Part shown: piece by piece, positions 51,662 through 59,333 of the stretch | Layout of the letters: each line of letters opens with the position of its first letter | Position numbering within the stretch: position 1 is the first letter of the stretch | Origin: Dongia_A sp964542425 | Lineage (GTDB): Bacteria; Pseudomonadota; Alphaproteobacteria; Dongiales; Dongiaceae | DNA length: 64,000 nucleotides | NCBI GenBank assembly: GCA_964542425.1 | Contig: CAZIUB010000031.1 | Coordinates: 1-64,000 of the forward strand | Reading direction: 5' to 3' | Notes under the pieces: generated by a model | The model's database searches: none | Seen by the model: the letters and a program-made list of their open reading frames with translations, nothing else | Told to the model about the DNA's origin: nothing | Made by a program: the position numbers and the translations under genes

Positions 51662-53699
51662 GGCCACCGCGAGGGATGAGTTCGATGCGCTCGCCTTCGA
51701 GGATGTCGATGTTGCCTATTCGCTGCGCGGAAGGGAGCGCCAGGTTCTGCGCGGGTTGAGCTTGCGAATCGGTCGCGGCGAGGCCTACGGCCTGGTCGGG
51801 GAATCGGGCTGCGGCAAATCGACCGCGGCGCTCGCCGCCGTCAGATACCTTCCGCGCAACGGGCGGGTGTCGGGGGGGCGCATCCGCGTGAGCGGTGACG
51901 ATCTTTCCGCCATTAGCGATTCGGATTTGCGGGCACTTCGGCAGAACCGCGTTGCCATGGTTTACCAGGATCCGGGGCGGGCGCTCAATCCGGCGATCCG
52001 GATCGGGCCGCAGATGGAGGAGGTCTTCGAATTCGCCAGTGTGGAGCGAGCCGAATGGCGGGGCCGTGCCCTGGAGATGCTGGGCAGGGTTCGGATTTCC
52101 GACCCTGGCCGCGTGATGGAACGTTATCCCCATCAGCTTTCCGGGGGGATGCAGCAGCGCGTCTGCATCGCCATGGCGCTCGCCCGCAATCCAGCGCTTC
52201 TGATCCTCGATGAGCCGACGACGGGGCTTGACGTAACGGTCGAGGCCGAAGTGTTGGACCTGATCGAGCAATTGCGCGGCGAATTCGGAACGTCGATTCT
52301 GTTCATCAGCCACAATCTCGCGGTGGTGGCGCGGCTGTGCGAGCGGGTGGGCGTGCTCTATGCCGGTCGCCTGGTCGAGGAGGGGCCGACGGGCCAGGTC
52401 TTCGAGGCACCGCGACATCCCTACACCGTCGGCCTGTTGCGCAGCCTGCCCCGGGGCGGTCGGCGCAAATCGGAGGGACGCCTCGACACCATCCTGGGAT
52501 TTCCACCGGCGCCGGGTTCGATCACGGCGGGCTGCGTTTTCGCCGCGCGTTGCGGGCTTGCCGACCAGCGCTGCCGCGAGGAAGAACCGGCGCCGGCCGA
52601 TCTGGGTGGACGCTTCAGCCGCTGCCATTATCATCAGGCCGCGCCGGACTTGAAACGAGTGGTGCCGGACGATGCGGTGGGGACGCGATCCGGCGCATCG
52701 GGGGGCGCCACTGTTCTTGACATCAGAAATCTCTCCAAGACGTTTCGGTTCGCGGGCCATGCGCTGGCGGCTCTGCGCGACGTATCGATCGCTTTGCGGG
52801 AGGGCGAGACGCTTGGGCTGGTTGGGGAATCGGGAAGCGGCAAGACCACGTTCGCCCGGGCACTTCTCGGCCTGACACCGGCCGATGCATCAAGCCACTT
52901 GGCGCTTGATGGCAAGAGACTGGCCCCACTTCTCGGCGACCGGTCGTTGGCCGAAGTGAAGTCCCTGCAGATCGTGTTTCAAAACCCGGATTCGGCGCTC
53001 AATCGATCACACCCGATCCGCCATCTGATCGGCCGAGCGATTTCGCGCCTGGGAGGTTTGTCCGGCGCGCGGATTGCCGCTCGCACGCTCGAACTCGCCC
53101 GCGCCGTCTTGTTGCCGGAGCGCTATCTGGGGTCCCGGCCGCGCCAGTTATCGGGCGGACTGAAGCAGCGCGTCGCGATCGCGCGCGCCTTCGCCGGCGA
53201 CCCGCGTGTTGTCGTCTGCGACGAACCCACTTCGGCCTTGGACGTATCGGTTCAGGCGGCGATCCTCAACCTTCTGGCCGACCTCCAGGCCAGGCACGGT
53301 GTCAGCTATATCTTTATTTCGCACGATCTGGGGGTGGTACGCTATCTATCGGACCGCATCGCGGTGCTCTATCTCGGCCGATTGATGCAGGTGGGAACGG
53401 CCGAGCGGGTCTTCGCCGGACCCCATCACCCCTATACCGAGGCGCTCCTATCCGCGATCCCGGATTTGAGCGGGCGCCGGCAACGACGCATCCAGCTTGC
53501 CGGCGAAATTCCGAGTGCCGTCGATCCGCCGCCGGGCTGCGTGTTCCAGACCCGATGCCCGAGGAAATTGGGCGCGATCTGCGAGACCCAGGAGCCGCCC
53601 TTCGTCGAAAGCGCGCCCGGCGAGGGTATTCGTTGCCATATCCTCGCCGCGGAACTCGAGCGACTGCAATCCCAAGCATCGAAGGGTCGAGACGCATGA
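51654..53699 (+). CDS. fused DppD-DppF ABC transporter ATPase
   Basis: A 681-residue ATPase with two complete nucleotide-binding domains, each followed by the oligopeptide-type C-terminal cysteine region. First domain: Walker A GESGCGKST near residue 47, signature LSGGMQQRVCIAMALA, Walker B LLILDEPTTGLD. Second: Walker A GESGSGKTT near residue 393, signature LSGGLKQRVAIARA, Walker B VVVCDEPTSALD. Both C-termini contain FAARC- or FQTRCP-type motifs. Fusion of DppD and DppF is seen in several lineages. It overlaps the DppC gene by eight bases and the next ATG by four. Confidence 0.94.
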   Translation: MPEATARDEFDALAFEDVDVAYSLRGRERQVLRGLSLRIGRGEAYGLVGESGCGKSTAALAAVRYLPRNGRVSGGRIRVSGDDLSAISDSDLRALRQNRVAMVYQDPGRALNPAIRIGPQMEEVFEFASVERAEWRGRALEMLGRVRISDPGRVMERYPHQLSGGMQQRVCIAMALARNPALLILDEPTTGLDVTVEAEVLDLIEQLRGEFGTSILFISHNLAVVARLCERVGVLYAGRLVEEGPTGQVFEAPRHPYTVGLLRSLPRGGRRKSEGRLDTILGFPPAPGSITAGCVFAARCGLADQRCREEEPAPADLGGRFSRCHYHQAAPDLKRVVPDDAVGTRSGASGGATVLDIRNLSKTFRFAGHALAALRDVSIALREGETLGLVGESGSGKTTFARALLGLTPADASSHLALDGKRLAPLLGDRSLAEVKSLQIVFQNPDSALNRSHPIRHLIGRAISRLGGLSGARIAARTLELARAVLLPERYLGSRPRQLSGGLKQRVAIARAFAGDPRVVVCDEPTSALDVSVQAAILNLLADLQARHGVSYIFISHDLGVVRYLSDRIAVLYLGRLMQVGTAERVFAGPHHPYTEALLSAIPDLSGRRQRRIQLAGEIPSAVDPPPGCVFQTRCPRKLGAICETQEPPFVESAPGEGIRCHILAAELERLQSQASKGRDA

Positions 53700-53717
53700 A
53701 AATCGTGGACTTACGAT

Positions 53718-53844
53718 TGCCTTCCACCGGGTGCGCCTGGCCGGCTTCAAGACCCCAAAGCGGGTGATCTTCGGGGAATTGCCCAAGACTGCAACCGGCA
53801 AGATCCAAAAATTCATGCTACGAGAAGAGGCGAAAGCACGCTGA
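53718..53844 (+). pseudogene. 3' remnant of an acyl-CoA synthetase (AMP-ligase) gene
   Basis: One frame reads FHRVRLAGFKTPKRVIFGEL and PKTATGKIQKFMLREEAKAR to the stop at 53844. These are the last 40 or so residues of AMP-forming acyl-CoA ligases, including the GK-catalytic PKTATGKIQKF motif. Nothing of the N-terminal 500 residues remains. The bases just before (ATGAAAATCGTGG, from 53696) overlap the ATPase stop and would start a different protein, MKIVDLR. It looks like a deletion junction joining the start of one operon gene to the end of a ligase gene. Confidence 0.75.
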
Positions 53845-53871
53845 TTCGTGCGCTCAGGGATGGCGGGAGAC

Positions 53872-54867
53872 ATGAGCTTCAAGGCATTGATCGTCGACAA
53901 GGCGGCCGATGGCGCGATCACGCAGCGGATCGAGAACATCGGCGATGAAAGATTGCCGGCGGACGGCAACGTCACCATCGCGATCGAGTATTCGACCCTT
54001 AATTACAAGGACGGCCTTTGCCTCTTGGGACAGGGTGGGCTGGTGCGCAATTTCCCGCATGTACCGGGCGTGGATTTCGCGGGCGTGGTCGAGGCCTCGA
54101 GCGATTCCCGCCATAAGCCAGGCGACAAGGTCATACTCACCGGCTGGCGTGTGGGCGAGGCATGGTGGGGCGGCTATGCGCAGAAGGCTCGCGTCAGGGC
54201 CGATTGGCTGGTCCCGCTGCCGACGGGCCTCACCACGCGCGAAGCAATGGCAATCGGCACGGCCGGCCTGACCGCGATGCTGGGGGTGATGGCGCTGGAG
54301 GATCACGGGTTGCGACCAGACCAAGGCGAGGTGCTGGTGACCGGGGCTTCGGGCGGCGTGGGGTCGGTCGCGATCGCCATCCTGGCCAAGCGCGGTTATC
54401 GGGTAGCGGCGGTCACCGGCCGACCCGAAACCGAGGCCTATCTGCGGGGCCTTGGCGCCCTGCGGATCGTGCCCCGCGCGGAATTGAGCGAGGCCGGCAA
54501 GAAGCCGCTCGAATCCGAGACTTGGGCCGGCTGCGTCGATGCCGTGGGCGGGACCATGCTGGCGCGCGTGCTGGCCCAGATGAAGTATCATTGCTCGGTC
54601 GCGGCGGTCGGGCTCGCGGGCGGAGCGGCACTGCCGACGACTGTCATTCCCTTCATCATTCGCGGGGTCAATCTGCTGGGCATCGATTCAGTGATGCAAC
54701 CCTATGATAAGCGGGTGCGGGCCTGGACCCGCATCGCCGCGGATCTACCCCGGGACCGGCTCGAGGCCATGATAGAACCGGCGGTGCTGGGCGATTTACC
54801 CCGCCTTGCCCCCGCCATCCTCAAGGGCCAGGTCAGGGGCCGCGTGGTGATCGACGTCAACAGGTGA
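53872..54867 (+). CDS. acuI: acrylyl-CoA reductase family quinone oxidoreductase
   Basis: A 331-residue zinc-free medium-chain dehydrogenase. It begins FKALIVDKAADGAITQRIEN, has NYKDGLCLLGQGGLVRNFPH, PGVDFAGVVE, and the NADPH motif TGASGGVGSVAIAIL. These are the signatures of YhdH/AcuI, which reduces acryloyl-CoA to propionyl-CoA with NADPH. GGGAGA precedes ATG 53872. It follows the ligase remnant, and a ligase next to an acryloyl-CoA reductase would fit a former acrylate or DMSP branch, though this is inference. Confidence 0.88.
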   Translation: MSFKALIVDKAADGAITQRIENIGDERLPADGNVTIAIEYSTLNYKDGLCLLGQGGLVRNFPHVPGVDFAGVVEASSDSRHKPGDKVILTGWRVGEAWWGGYAQKARVRADWLVPLPTGLTTREAMAIGTAGLTAMLGVMALEDHGLRPDQGEVLVTGASGGVGSVAIAILAKRGYRVAAVTGRPETEAYLRGLGALRIVPRAELSEAGKKPLESETWAGCVDAVGGTMLARVLAQMKYHCSVAAVGLAGGAALPTTVIPFIIRGVNLLGIDSVMQPYDKRVRAWTRIAADLPRDRLEAMIEPAVLGDLPRLAPAILKGQVRGRVVIDVNR

Positions 54868-54900
54868 TACTTGACCGGTCCGGCATCGGAAAACAAAAAA

Positions 54901-54919
54901 CCCCGGCGCTGGGCCGGGG
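54901..54919 (-). terminator. rho-independent terminator of the cold-shock gene
   Basis: On the minus strand GCCCCGGC and GCCGGGG (54919 to 54901) form a 7-bp GC stem with a 5-base loop, followed by TTTTTTGTTTT. It lies 55 bases after the csp stop. The opposite reading has no T-run on its end, so it acts mainly on the minus strand. Confidence 0.85.
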
Positions 54920-54973
54920 CTTTGCCGGGCGACGAGACGCCCGTCACCACTCGATGGCGAGTGCGATAGCTAT

Positions 54974-55186
54974 TTAGGCTGCCTTGAGGTTGATGGCGGC
55001 GGGCTTGCCGCGCTCCATCGACACCTCGAAGGTCACGCGCTGCCCTTCGACCAGGGTCGTTAGGCCGGCGCGCTCCACCGCCGAAATGTGCACGAACACA
55101 TCGCGCGATCCATCGCTCGGCTGGATGAAACCATAACCCTTCTGGGTATTGAACCACTTCACGGTACCAGTCGTCATTGTCGTCAT
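54974..55186 (-). CDS. cold-shock protein CspA family
   Basis: A 70-residue single-stranded nucleic acid chaperone. The RNA-binding motifs RNP1 (KGYGFIQP) and RNP2 (VFVHIS) are intact, in the five-strand OB fold. ATG at 55186 has GGAG close upstream; an ATG three codons later is an alternative. It has its own terminator and a long AT-rich upstream region (55187-55608), suitable for a cold-shock 5' leader, and is divergent from the PLP decarboxylase gene. Confidence 0.95.
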   Translation of the reverse strand: MTTMTTGTVKWFNTQKGYGFIQPSDGSRDVFVHISAVERAGLTTLVEGQRVTFEVSMERGKPAAINLKAA

Positions 55187-55510
55187 CGTCTCCGTAACGC
55201 GCGCCCGAAGGCACGCCGACCAGGCGACCATCGCCCGGATTCATAACAATCGTCGCTTTGGGATCGTCTTGGGTCGCGGCCCGAGGTCGCAAAGGCCAAG
55301 CGAGGGCCGAACGGGATTGCTGATTCAGGGAACATGAGGGGGCTGGGGAAGTCAAGGGGATTTGGTCCGGCTCGGGATGGCCCGGCATCCCAATCGTAAC
55401 GCCAATACCTTGATATCACGTCGTTATTTTATTGCATCGATACTTGACACGCCGACGCGAATTCCACATCAATCTCGGTGAATCGTCACACGAATGATGG
55501 AAAATGCGGG

Positions 55511-55529
55511 CGAATTCTCAATGAATTCG
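55511..55529. promoter_or_regulatory. CGAATTC-N5-GAATTCG inverted repeat in a 422-base divergent spacer
   Basis: The spacer 55187-55608 between the cold-shock gene and the decarboxylase is AT-richer than its surroundings and contains no gene. CGAATTC (55511-55517) and GAATTCG (55523-55529) form a perfect 7-bp inverted repeat 80 bases before the decarboxylase ATG, a candidate operator. Confidence 0.35.
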
Positions 55530-55608
55530 GCGTTGACCGGGGCCGCTGGCATTCGTGCCAATCATCGGGTATCACCCCCCGCGAACAGCAATCCCAGCAG
55601 GGGTGCCA

Positions 55609-57078
55609 ATGACGCCATCCTCTCCACATCCCTTCGCGCTTGATCGCGCCCGATTCGCCGAACATGGCCGGCGCGTGATTGAACTGCTAGCCGATTATCT
55701 CAACCGTCTGCCTGGCGAAAGCGTCGATCGCGTGGTCCCGGCTGACGTGCGAAGAGGGCTCATCGGTCTGCCCCTGCCGGAGCAGGGCCAATCGCCAGAC
55801 GAGATCATTGGTTTCCTGCGGGACCAGATCCTGCCGTGGCCGATTGCGATGGGGCATCGACGCTCCTATGGCTGGGTCAATTCGCCCCCGGCGCCGATCG
55901 CGATCCTGGCCGACGCGGTCGCGGTCGCCATGGATAGCGGGCTCGACGGCTACGACCATTCCGCCATCTTCCTGATGGCGAGCCTGGGTCGATGGATGAT
56001 GGAACTGGTCGGCTTTCCCCAGGAAGGGTCGCTATGCCTGCTGTTGAGCGGCGGATCGGCCGCGACCCTGAACGCGCTCACCGCCGCGCGCTTCCGCGCC
56101 GCCAAAGAGGACGGATGGAACATGCGCGCCGAGGGCCTTCAGGGCGCACGGCGGCGGATGATCCTCTACGCCAGCGTGGAGAGCCATTCCTCGATCCAGA
56201 AATGCGTCGAGCAATTGGGGATCGGCGCCGACAACATGCGCGCAATCGCGACCGGCGCGGATTTCCGCATGCGCCCCGACGCGCTCCTTCAGGCGATCGA
56301 ACGCGATCTGGCGGCGGGGCACCGCCCCTTCGCCATCGTCGCCGCCAGCGGGGCCACCAATACCGGGGCGATCGACCCCCTGGACGAGATCGCCGACATC
56401 GCCGGGCGGTTCGGCCTGTGGCTGCATGTGGATGGCGCCTACGGGGCTTTCGCCGCGCTCGATCCCCAATACGCCGAGCGGTTCCGGGCCCTGGCCCGAG
56501 TGGATTCGCTCACCCTCGATCCGCACAAATGGTTGCAAGTCCCGATCGATTGCGGAGCGCTGCTGACCCGCCATCGCGCCCTCCACCGCGAGGCCTTCAG
56601 CCTGGTGCCCGATTATCTGGAAGAAGGGAGCGGCGAGGCGCCATGGCCCTACGAGCACATGTTCCAGCAGACCTATGCCAATCGGGCGCTCAAGACCTGG
56701 GCTTCGATCGCGCGCCTGGGGCGGGACGGCGTGCGCGAGCTGGTGGTCCGGTGCAATCGCTTGGCGCGGCTTCTGGGCGAACGCGTTCAGGCGGCGCCCG
56801 ATCTGGAACTCCTGGCCCCGGTATCGCTGTCGGTCGCCAATTTCCGCTATGTGCCGCCAACAGGAAAGTTGGTGGAAGCCGACATCGATTCACTGAACAA
56901 AGCGATTTCGGAAGCGATCGGCGCCAGTGGCGAGGCACACATTCCAACCACGCGGATTGGCGGGCGGGTGTCGCTGCGCGCCTGTTTCCTGCATTACGAC
57001 AACAACGAGGGCGATGTCGACCACCTGATCGATATCACGCGCCGGTTTGGCGCGGCGTTATCCAGCAAGAACGCGTGA
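55609..57078 (+). CDS. group II PLP-dependent decarboxylase (aromatic amino acid type)
   Basis: The 489-residue protein is a fold-type I PLP decarboxylase. The PLP lysine is Lys307 in LDPHKWLQVP; VDGAYGAF holds the PLP-aspartate, and GSAATLNALTAAR is the phosphate region. Sequence and length place it with aromatic-L-amino-acid/tyrosine/glutamate-like decarboxylases. ATG at 55609 fits the family N-terminus (HPFALDRARFAEHGRRVI). It is a single gene, divergent from csp and followed convergently by a GDT1-type gene. Confidence 0.9.
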   Translation: MTPSSPHPFALDRARFAEHGRRVIELLADYLNRLPGESVDRVVPADVRRGLIGLPLPEQGQSPDEIIGFLRDQILPWPIAMGHRRSYGWVNSPPAPIAILADAVAVAMDSGLDGYDHSAIFLMASLGRWMMELVGFPQEGSLCLLLSGGSAATLNALTAARFRAAKEDGWNMRAEGLQGARRRMILYASVESHSSIQKCVEQLGIGADNMRAIATGADFRMRPDALLQAIERDLAAGHRPFAIVAASGATNTGAIDPLDEIADIAGRFGLWLHVDGAYGAFAALDPQYAERFRALARVDSLTLDPHKWLQVPIDCGALLTRHRALHREAFSLVPDYLEEGSGEAPWPYEHMFQQTYANRALKTWASIARLGRDGVRELVVRCNRLARLLGERVQAAPDLELLAPVSLSVANFRYVPPTGKLVEADIDSLNKAISEAIGASGEAHIPTTRIGGRVSLRACFLHYDNNEGDVDHLIDITRRFGAALSSKNA

Positions 57079-57118
57079 CCGATGAACGGAGAAACTCGCG
57101 CAACCGACCGCCGGGCGA

Positions 57119-57403
57119 TCAAGCGCCGTGGCGCCCGAAATGATCCCAAAGGGTCCACAAGCCGATGGCGATGAAGGCGGACCCCGCGATCGGTTTCAAC
57201 GGGATGGCGGTCAAATAGCGCTGTGCCAGCGTGCCCACCAGAACGCCGATGGCGGTCGTGGCGACCAGTGCCGTCGAGGCCGCCAGGAAAACAAACCAGG
57301 GGCTGGTTTGGCGCTCGGTCGCGAACAGAAGGGTCGCCAATTGGGTCTTGTCACCCAGTTCCGCGATGAAAATCGTGGCAAAAACAATGGCGAGATATTT
57401 CAT
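57119..57403 (-). CDS. TMEM165/GDT1 family cation transporter, half-size
   Basis: A 94-residue membrane protein of the UPF0016/GDT1 family. The ELGDKTQLATLLFA motif near residue 15 is the conserved cation-binding helix; three hydrophobic helices are visible. Full proteins have two such domains, so this one probably works as a homodimer or with a partner. Members move Mn2+ or Ca2+ against H+. It sits on the minus strand behind the Hsp20 gene, separated from it by a terminator, so it has its own promoter. Confidence 0.88.
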   Translation of the reverse strand: MKYLAIVFATIFIAELGDKTQLATLLFATERQTSPWFVFLAASTALVATTAIGVLVGTLAQRYLTAIPLKPIAGSAFIAIGLWTLWDHFGRHGA

Positions 57404-57443
57404 GCGGCGTCCCTAGACCAGCGGCTGAAACGCGTCGAGCGGG

Positions 57444-57480
57444 AAAAAGAGTGGTCGGCCTGACAAGAATCAAGCCGACC
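57444..57480 (-). terminator. rho-independent terminator of the Hsp20 gene
   Basis: On the minus strand GGTCGGC (57480-57474) and GCCGACC (57459-57453) pair in a 7-bp stem, followed by ACTCTTTTT. It lies 42 bases after the Hsp20 stop codon, as expected for an intrinsic terminator. Confidence 0.8.
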
Positions 57481-57521
57481 CACCGCCCACCGCGGCGACG
57501 GGACACCACGTCTTGCGCCGA

Positions 57522-58010
57522 TCAACCGCCGTGAATTTGAATCTTTCGATTTCTCGCTGCCGCATGCGCCGGCTTCGGGCAAGTGATCTTGAGGATGCCC
57601 TTGGCGAATTGCGCGGTCACCTTGTCGGCTTCGGGCGCGAAGGGAAGCAGGATCGAGCGGGCGAAGGCGCCATAGCCGCGCTCCATCATATGGTAGCCGG
57701 CCTTTTCGTCTTTCTCCTCTTTCTCCATTCTCTTTTCGCCCTTGATGGTGAGCACGTCATCCACAAGTTCGAGATCGACGTCCTTTTCATCGACGCCCGG
57801 AAGCTCCGCCGAGACTTCGATGTGTTGATTGGTTTCCCGCACGTCGAGCTTGGGCATGGAGCCGCCGTTCCCGGCGGAAGGCACCGCCACGCCCCGGAAG
57901 ACATCCTCGAACGCGCGATTGATGTCGCGATGCAGCGAGAAGAAGGGGTCCAGCATGGGTTCGCCGCCCTTGCCCGTACGGGCTAGCGGAAGGAGTGATC
58001 TTAGGCTCAT
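57522..58010 (-). CDS. small heat-shock protein, Hsp20/alpha-crystallin family
   Basis: A 162-residue chaperone. The alpha-crystallin core runs from PKLDVRETNQHIEVSAELPG (about residue 55) to GILKITCPK, with the conserved A-x-x-x-n-GIL motif in TAQFAKGILKI. GGAGG precedes ATG 58010. It starts SLRSLLPLARTGKGG, typical of alphaproteobacterial IbpA-like proteins, and is divergent from the nucleoside-binding protein gene. A sigma-32 box was not confidently found. Confidence 0.93.
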   Translation of the reverse strand: MSLRSLLPLARTGKGGEPMLDPFFSLHRDINRAFEDVFRGVAVPSAGNGGSMPKLDVRETNQHIEVSAELPGVDEKDVDLELVDDVLTIKGEKRMEKEEKDEKAGYHMMERGYGAFARSILLPFAPEADKVTAQFAKGILKITCPKPAHAAARNRKIQIHGG

Positions 58011-58185
58011 TTCGACCTCCAAAGTGCAGTGAGCTTTCTTGTCCGAGCGCCGGCCGAAATCCGGTGCCGGAACAGGATATGGGTTCGCAGGGTGGCAAAT
58101 TTTAGGTTGCGTCGGCGCGGCCTTTTGTCGCGGGCGCTGCGGGGTTCCTGGCGCGGCCCATGACCCCCAAACATCGCCGACAAAC

Positions 58186-58201
58186 TTGTCCAATTGGTCA
58201 A
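58186..58201. promoter_or_regulatory. 16-bp near-palindromic operator before the nucleoside operon
   Basis: TTGTCCAATTGGTCAA is an almost perfect palindrome (one mismatched pair), the form bound by many GntR/DeoR-type repressors. It is 115 bases before the BMP-type binding-protein ATG and could regulate the whole salvage operon. No repressor gene is visible in the window. Confidence 0.45.
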
Positions 58202-58315
58202 ATGTGCTTGATTTTCTCGCCCCGGGTCAGGACAATGTTCGAGCTTGCGGGCACACCGGCTCGCGAGGTGGTAACCGGCGAAATCGCCGGGACGAAGAAA
58301 ACAGGGAGAATCGAA

Positions 58316-59308
58316 ATGCGAATCTTGCTGAGAAGCGCCGTCACTGGCGCGGCGACGCTGCTGTGTGCGTCCTTGGCGATGGCCGATCCGGCCGTTGTGT
58401 ATGACGCCGGCGGAAAATTCGACAAATCCTTCAACGAGGCGGCCTATAACGGGATCGAGAAATTCAAGGCGGAATCCGGGACGCCGTATCTGGAATTCGA
58501 GGTCCAGGCCGACGCCCAGCGCGAGCAAGCCTTTCGAAAGATGGCGCAGAGGGGCGCCGACCCCATCATCGGCATCGGCTTTAGCCAGGAAGCCGCGATC
58601 AAGAAGGTAGCGCCGGAATTTCCCGACATCCGCTTCGTGATCATCGATTCGGTGGTCGATCTGCCCAACGTGCAGTCGATCGTCTTCAAGGAGCATGAGG
58701 GCTCGTATCTGGTCGGCGTGCTGGCGGCGATGGCCAGCCAGACGGGCAAGGTCGGTTTCGTGGGTGGCATGGACATTCCGCTCATCCGGCGGTTCGAGTG
58801 CGGCTTCGCCCAAGGCGCCAAGGCGATCAACAAGGACGCGGAAGTAGTGGCCAACATGACCGGCACCACGCCTACGGCCTGGAACGATCCAACCCGGGGC
58901 GCCGAGCTCGCCAAGGGCCAGTTCGATCGGGGCGTCGATGTCGTTTTTGCGGCAGCGGGCGGCACTGGCCTTGGCGTCTACCAGGCGGCCAAGGACGGTG
59001 GCAAGCTGGCGATCGGGGTGGATTCCAACCAGAACTTCATCCATCCAGGCACCATGCTGACCTCGATGCTGAAGCGGGTCGATGTGGCGGTCTATGACAG
59101 CGCCAAGGCAGCGGCCGATGGCACCTGGAAGGCCGGCGTCTCGGTGCTGGGCCTGGCCGAACGAGGCGTCGATTGGGCGCTTGACGACCACAACAAGGGC
59201 CTCATCACCGATGAGATGAAGGCGCGGGTGGAACAGGCCCGGGCCGACATCGTGTCCGGCAAGATTCAAGTCCACGATTACATGGCCGACAATTCCTGCG
59301 CCGATTAG
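58316..59308 (+). CDS. BMP-type nucleoside ABC transporter binding protein
   Basis: A 330-residue periplasmic binding protein of the basic membrane protein (BMP/PnrA) family. Signal peptide about residues 1-23 (AVTGAATLLCASLAMADP). The mature part has VVYDAGGKFDKSFNEAAYNG near residue 27, typical of these nucleoside binders, and GFVGGMDIPLIRRFECGFAQG in parts. GGGAGAATC precedes ATG 58316. It starts an operon with ABC ATPase, two permeases, cytidine deaminase and purine nucleoside phosphorylase. Confidence 0.92.
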   Translation: MRILLRSAVTGAATLLCASLAMADPAVVYDAGGKFDKSFNEAAYNGIEKFKAESGTPYLEFEVQADAQREQAFRKMAQRGADPIIGIGFSQEAAIKKVAPEFPDIRFVIIDSVVDLPNVQSIVFKEHEGSYLVGVLAAMASQTGKVGFVGGMDIPLIRRFECGFAQGAKAINKDAEVVANMTGTTPTAWNDPTRGAELAKGQFDRGVDVVFAAAGGTGLGVYQAAKDGGKLAIGVDSNQNFIHPGTMLTSMLKRVDVAVYDSAKAAADGTWKAGVSVLGLAERGVDWALDDHNKGLITDEMKARVEQARADIVSGKIQVHDYMADNSCAD

Positions 59309-59333
59309 GCGCCGGGCGCGCGGATAGTACTTG

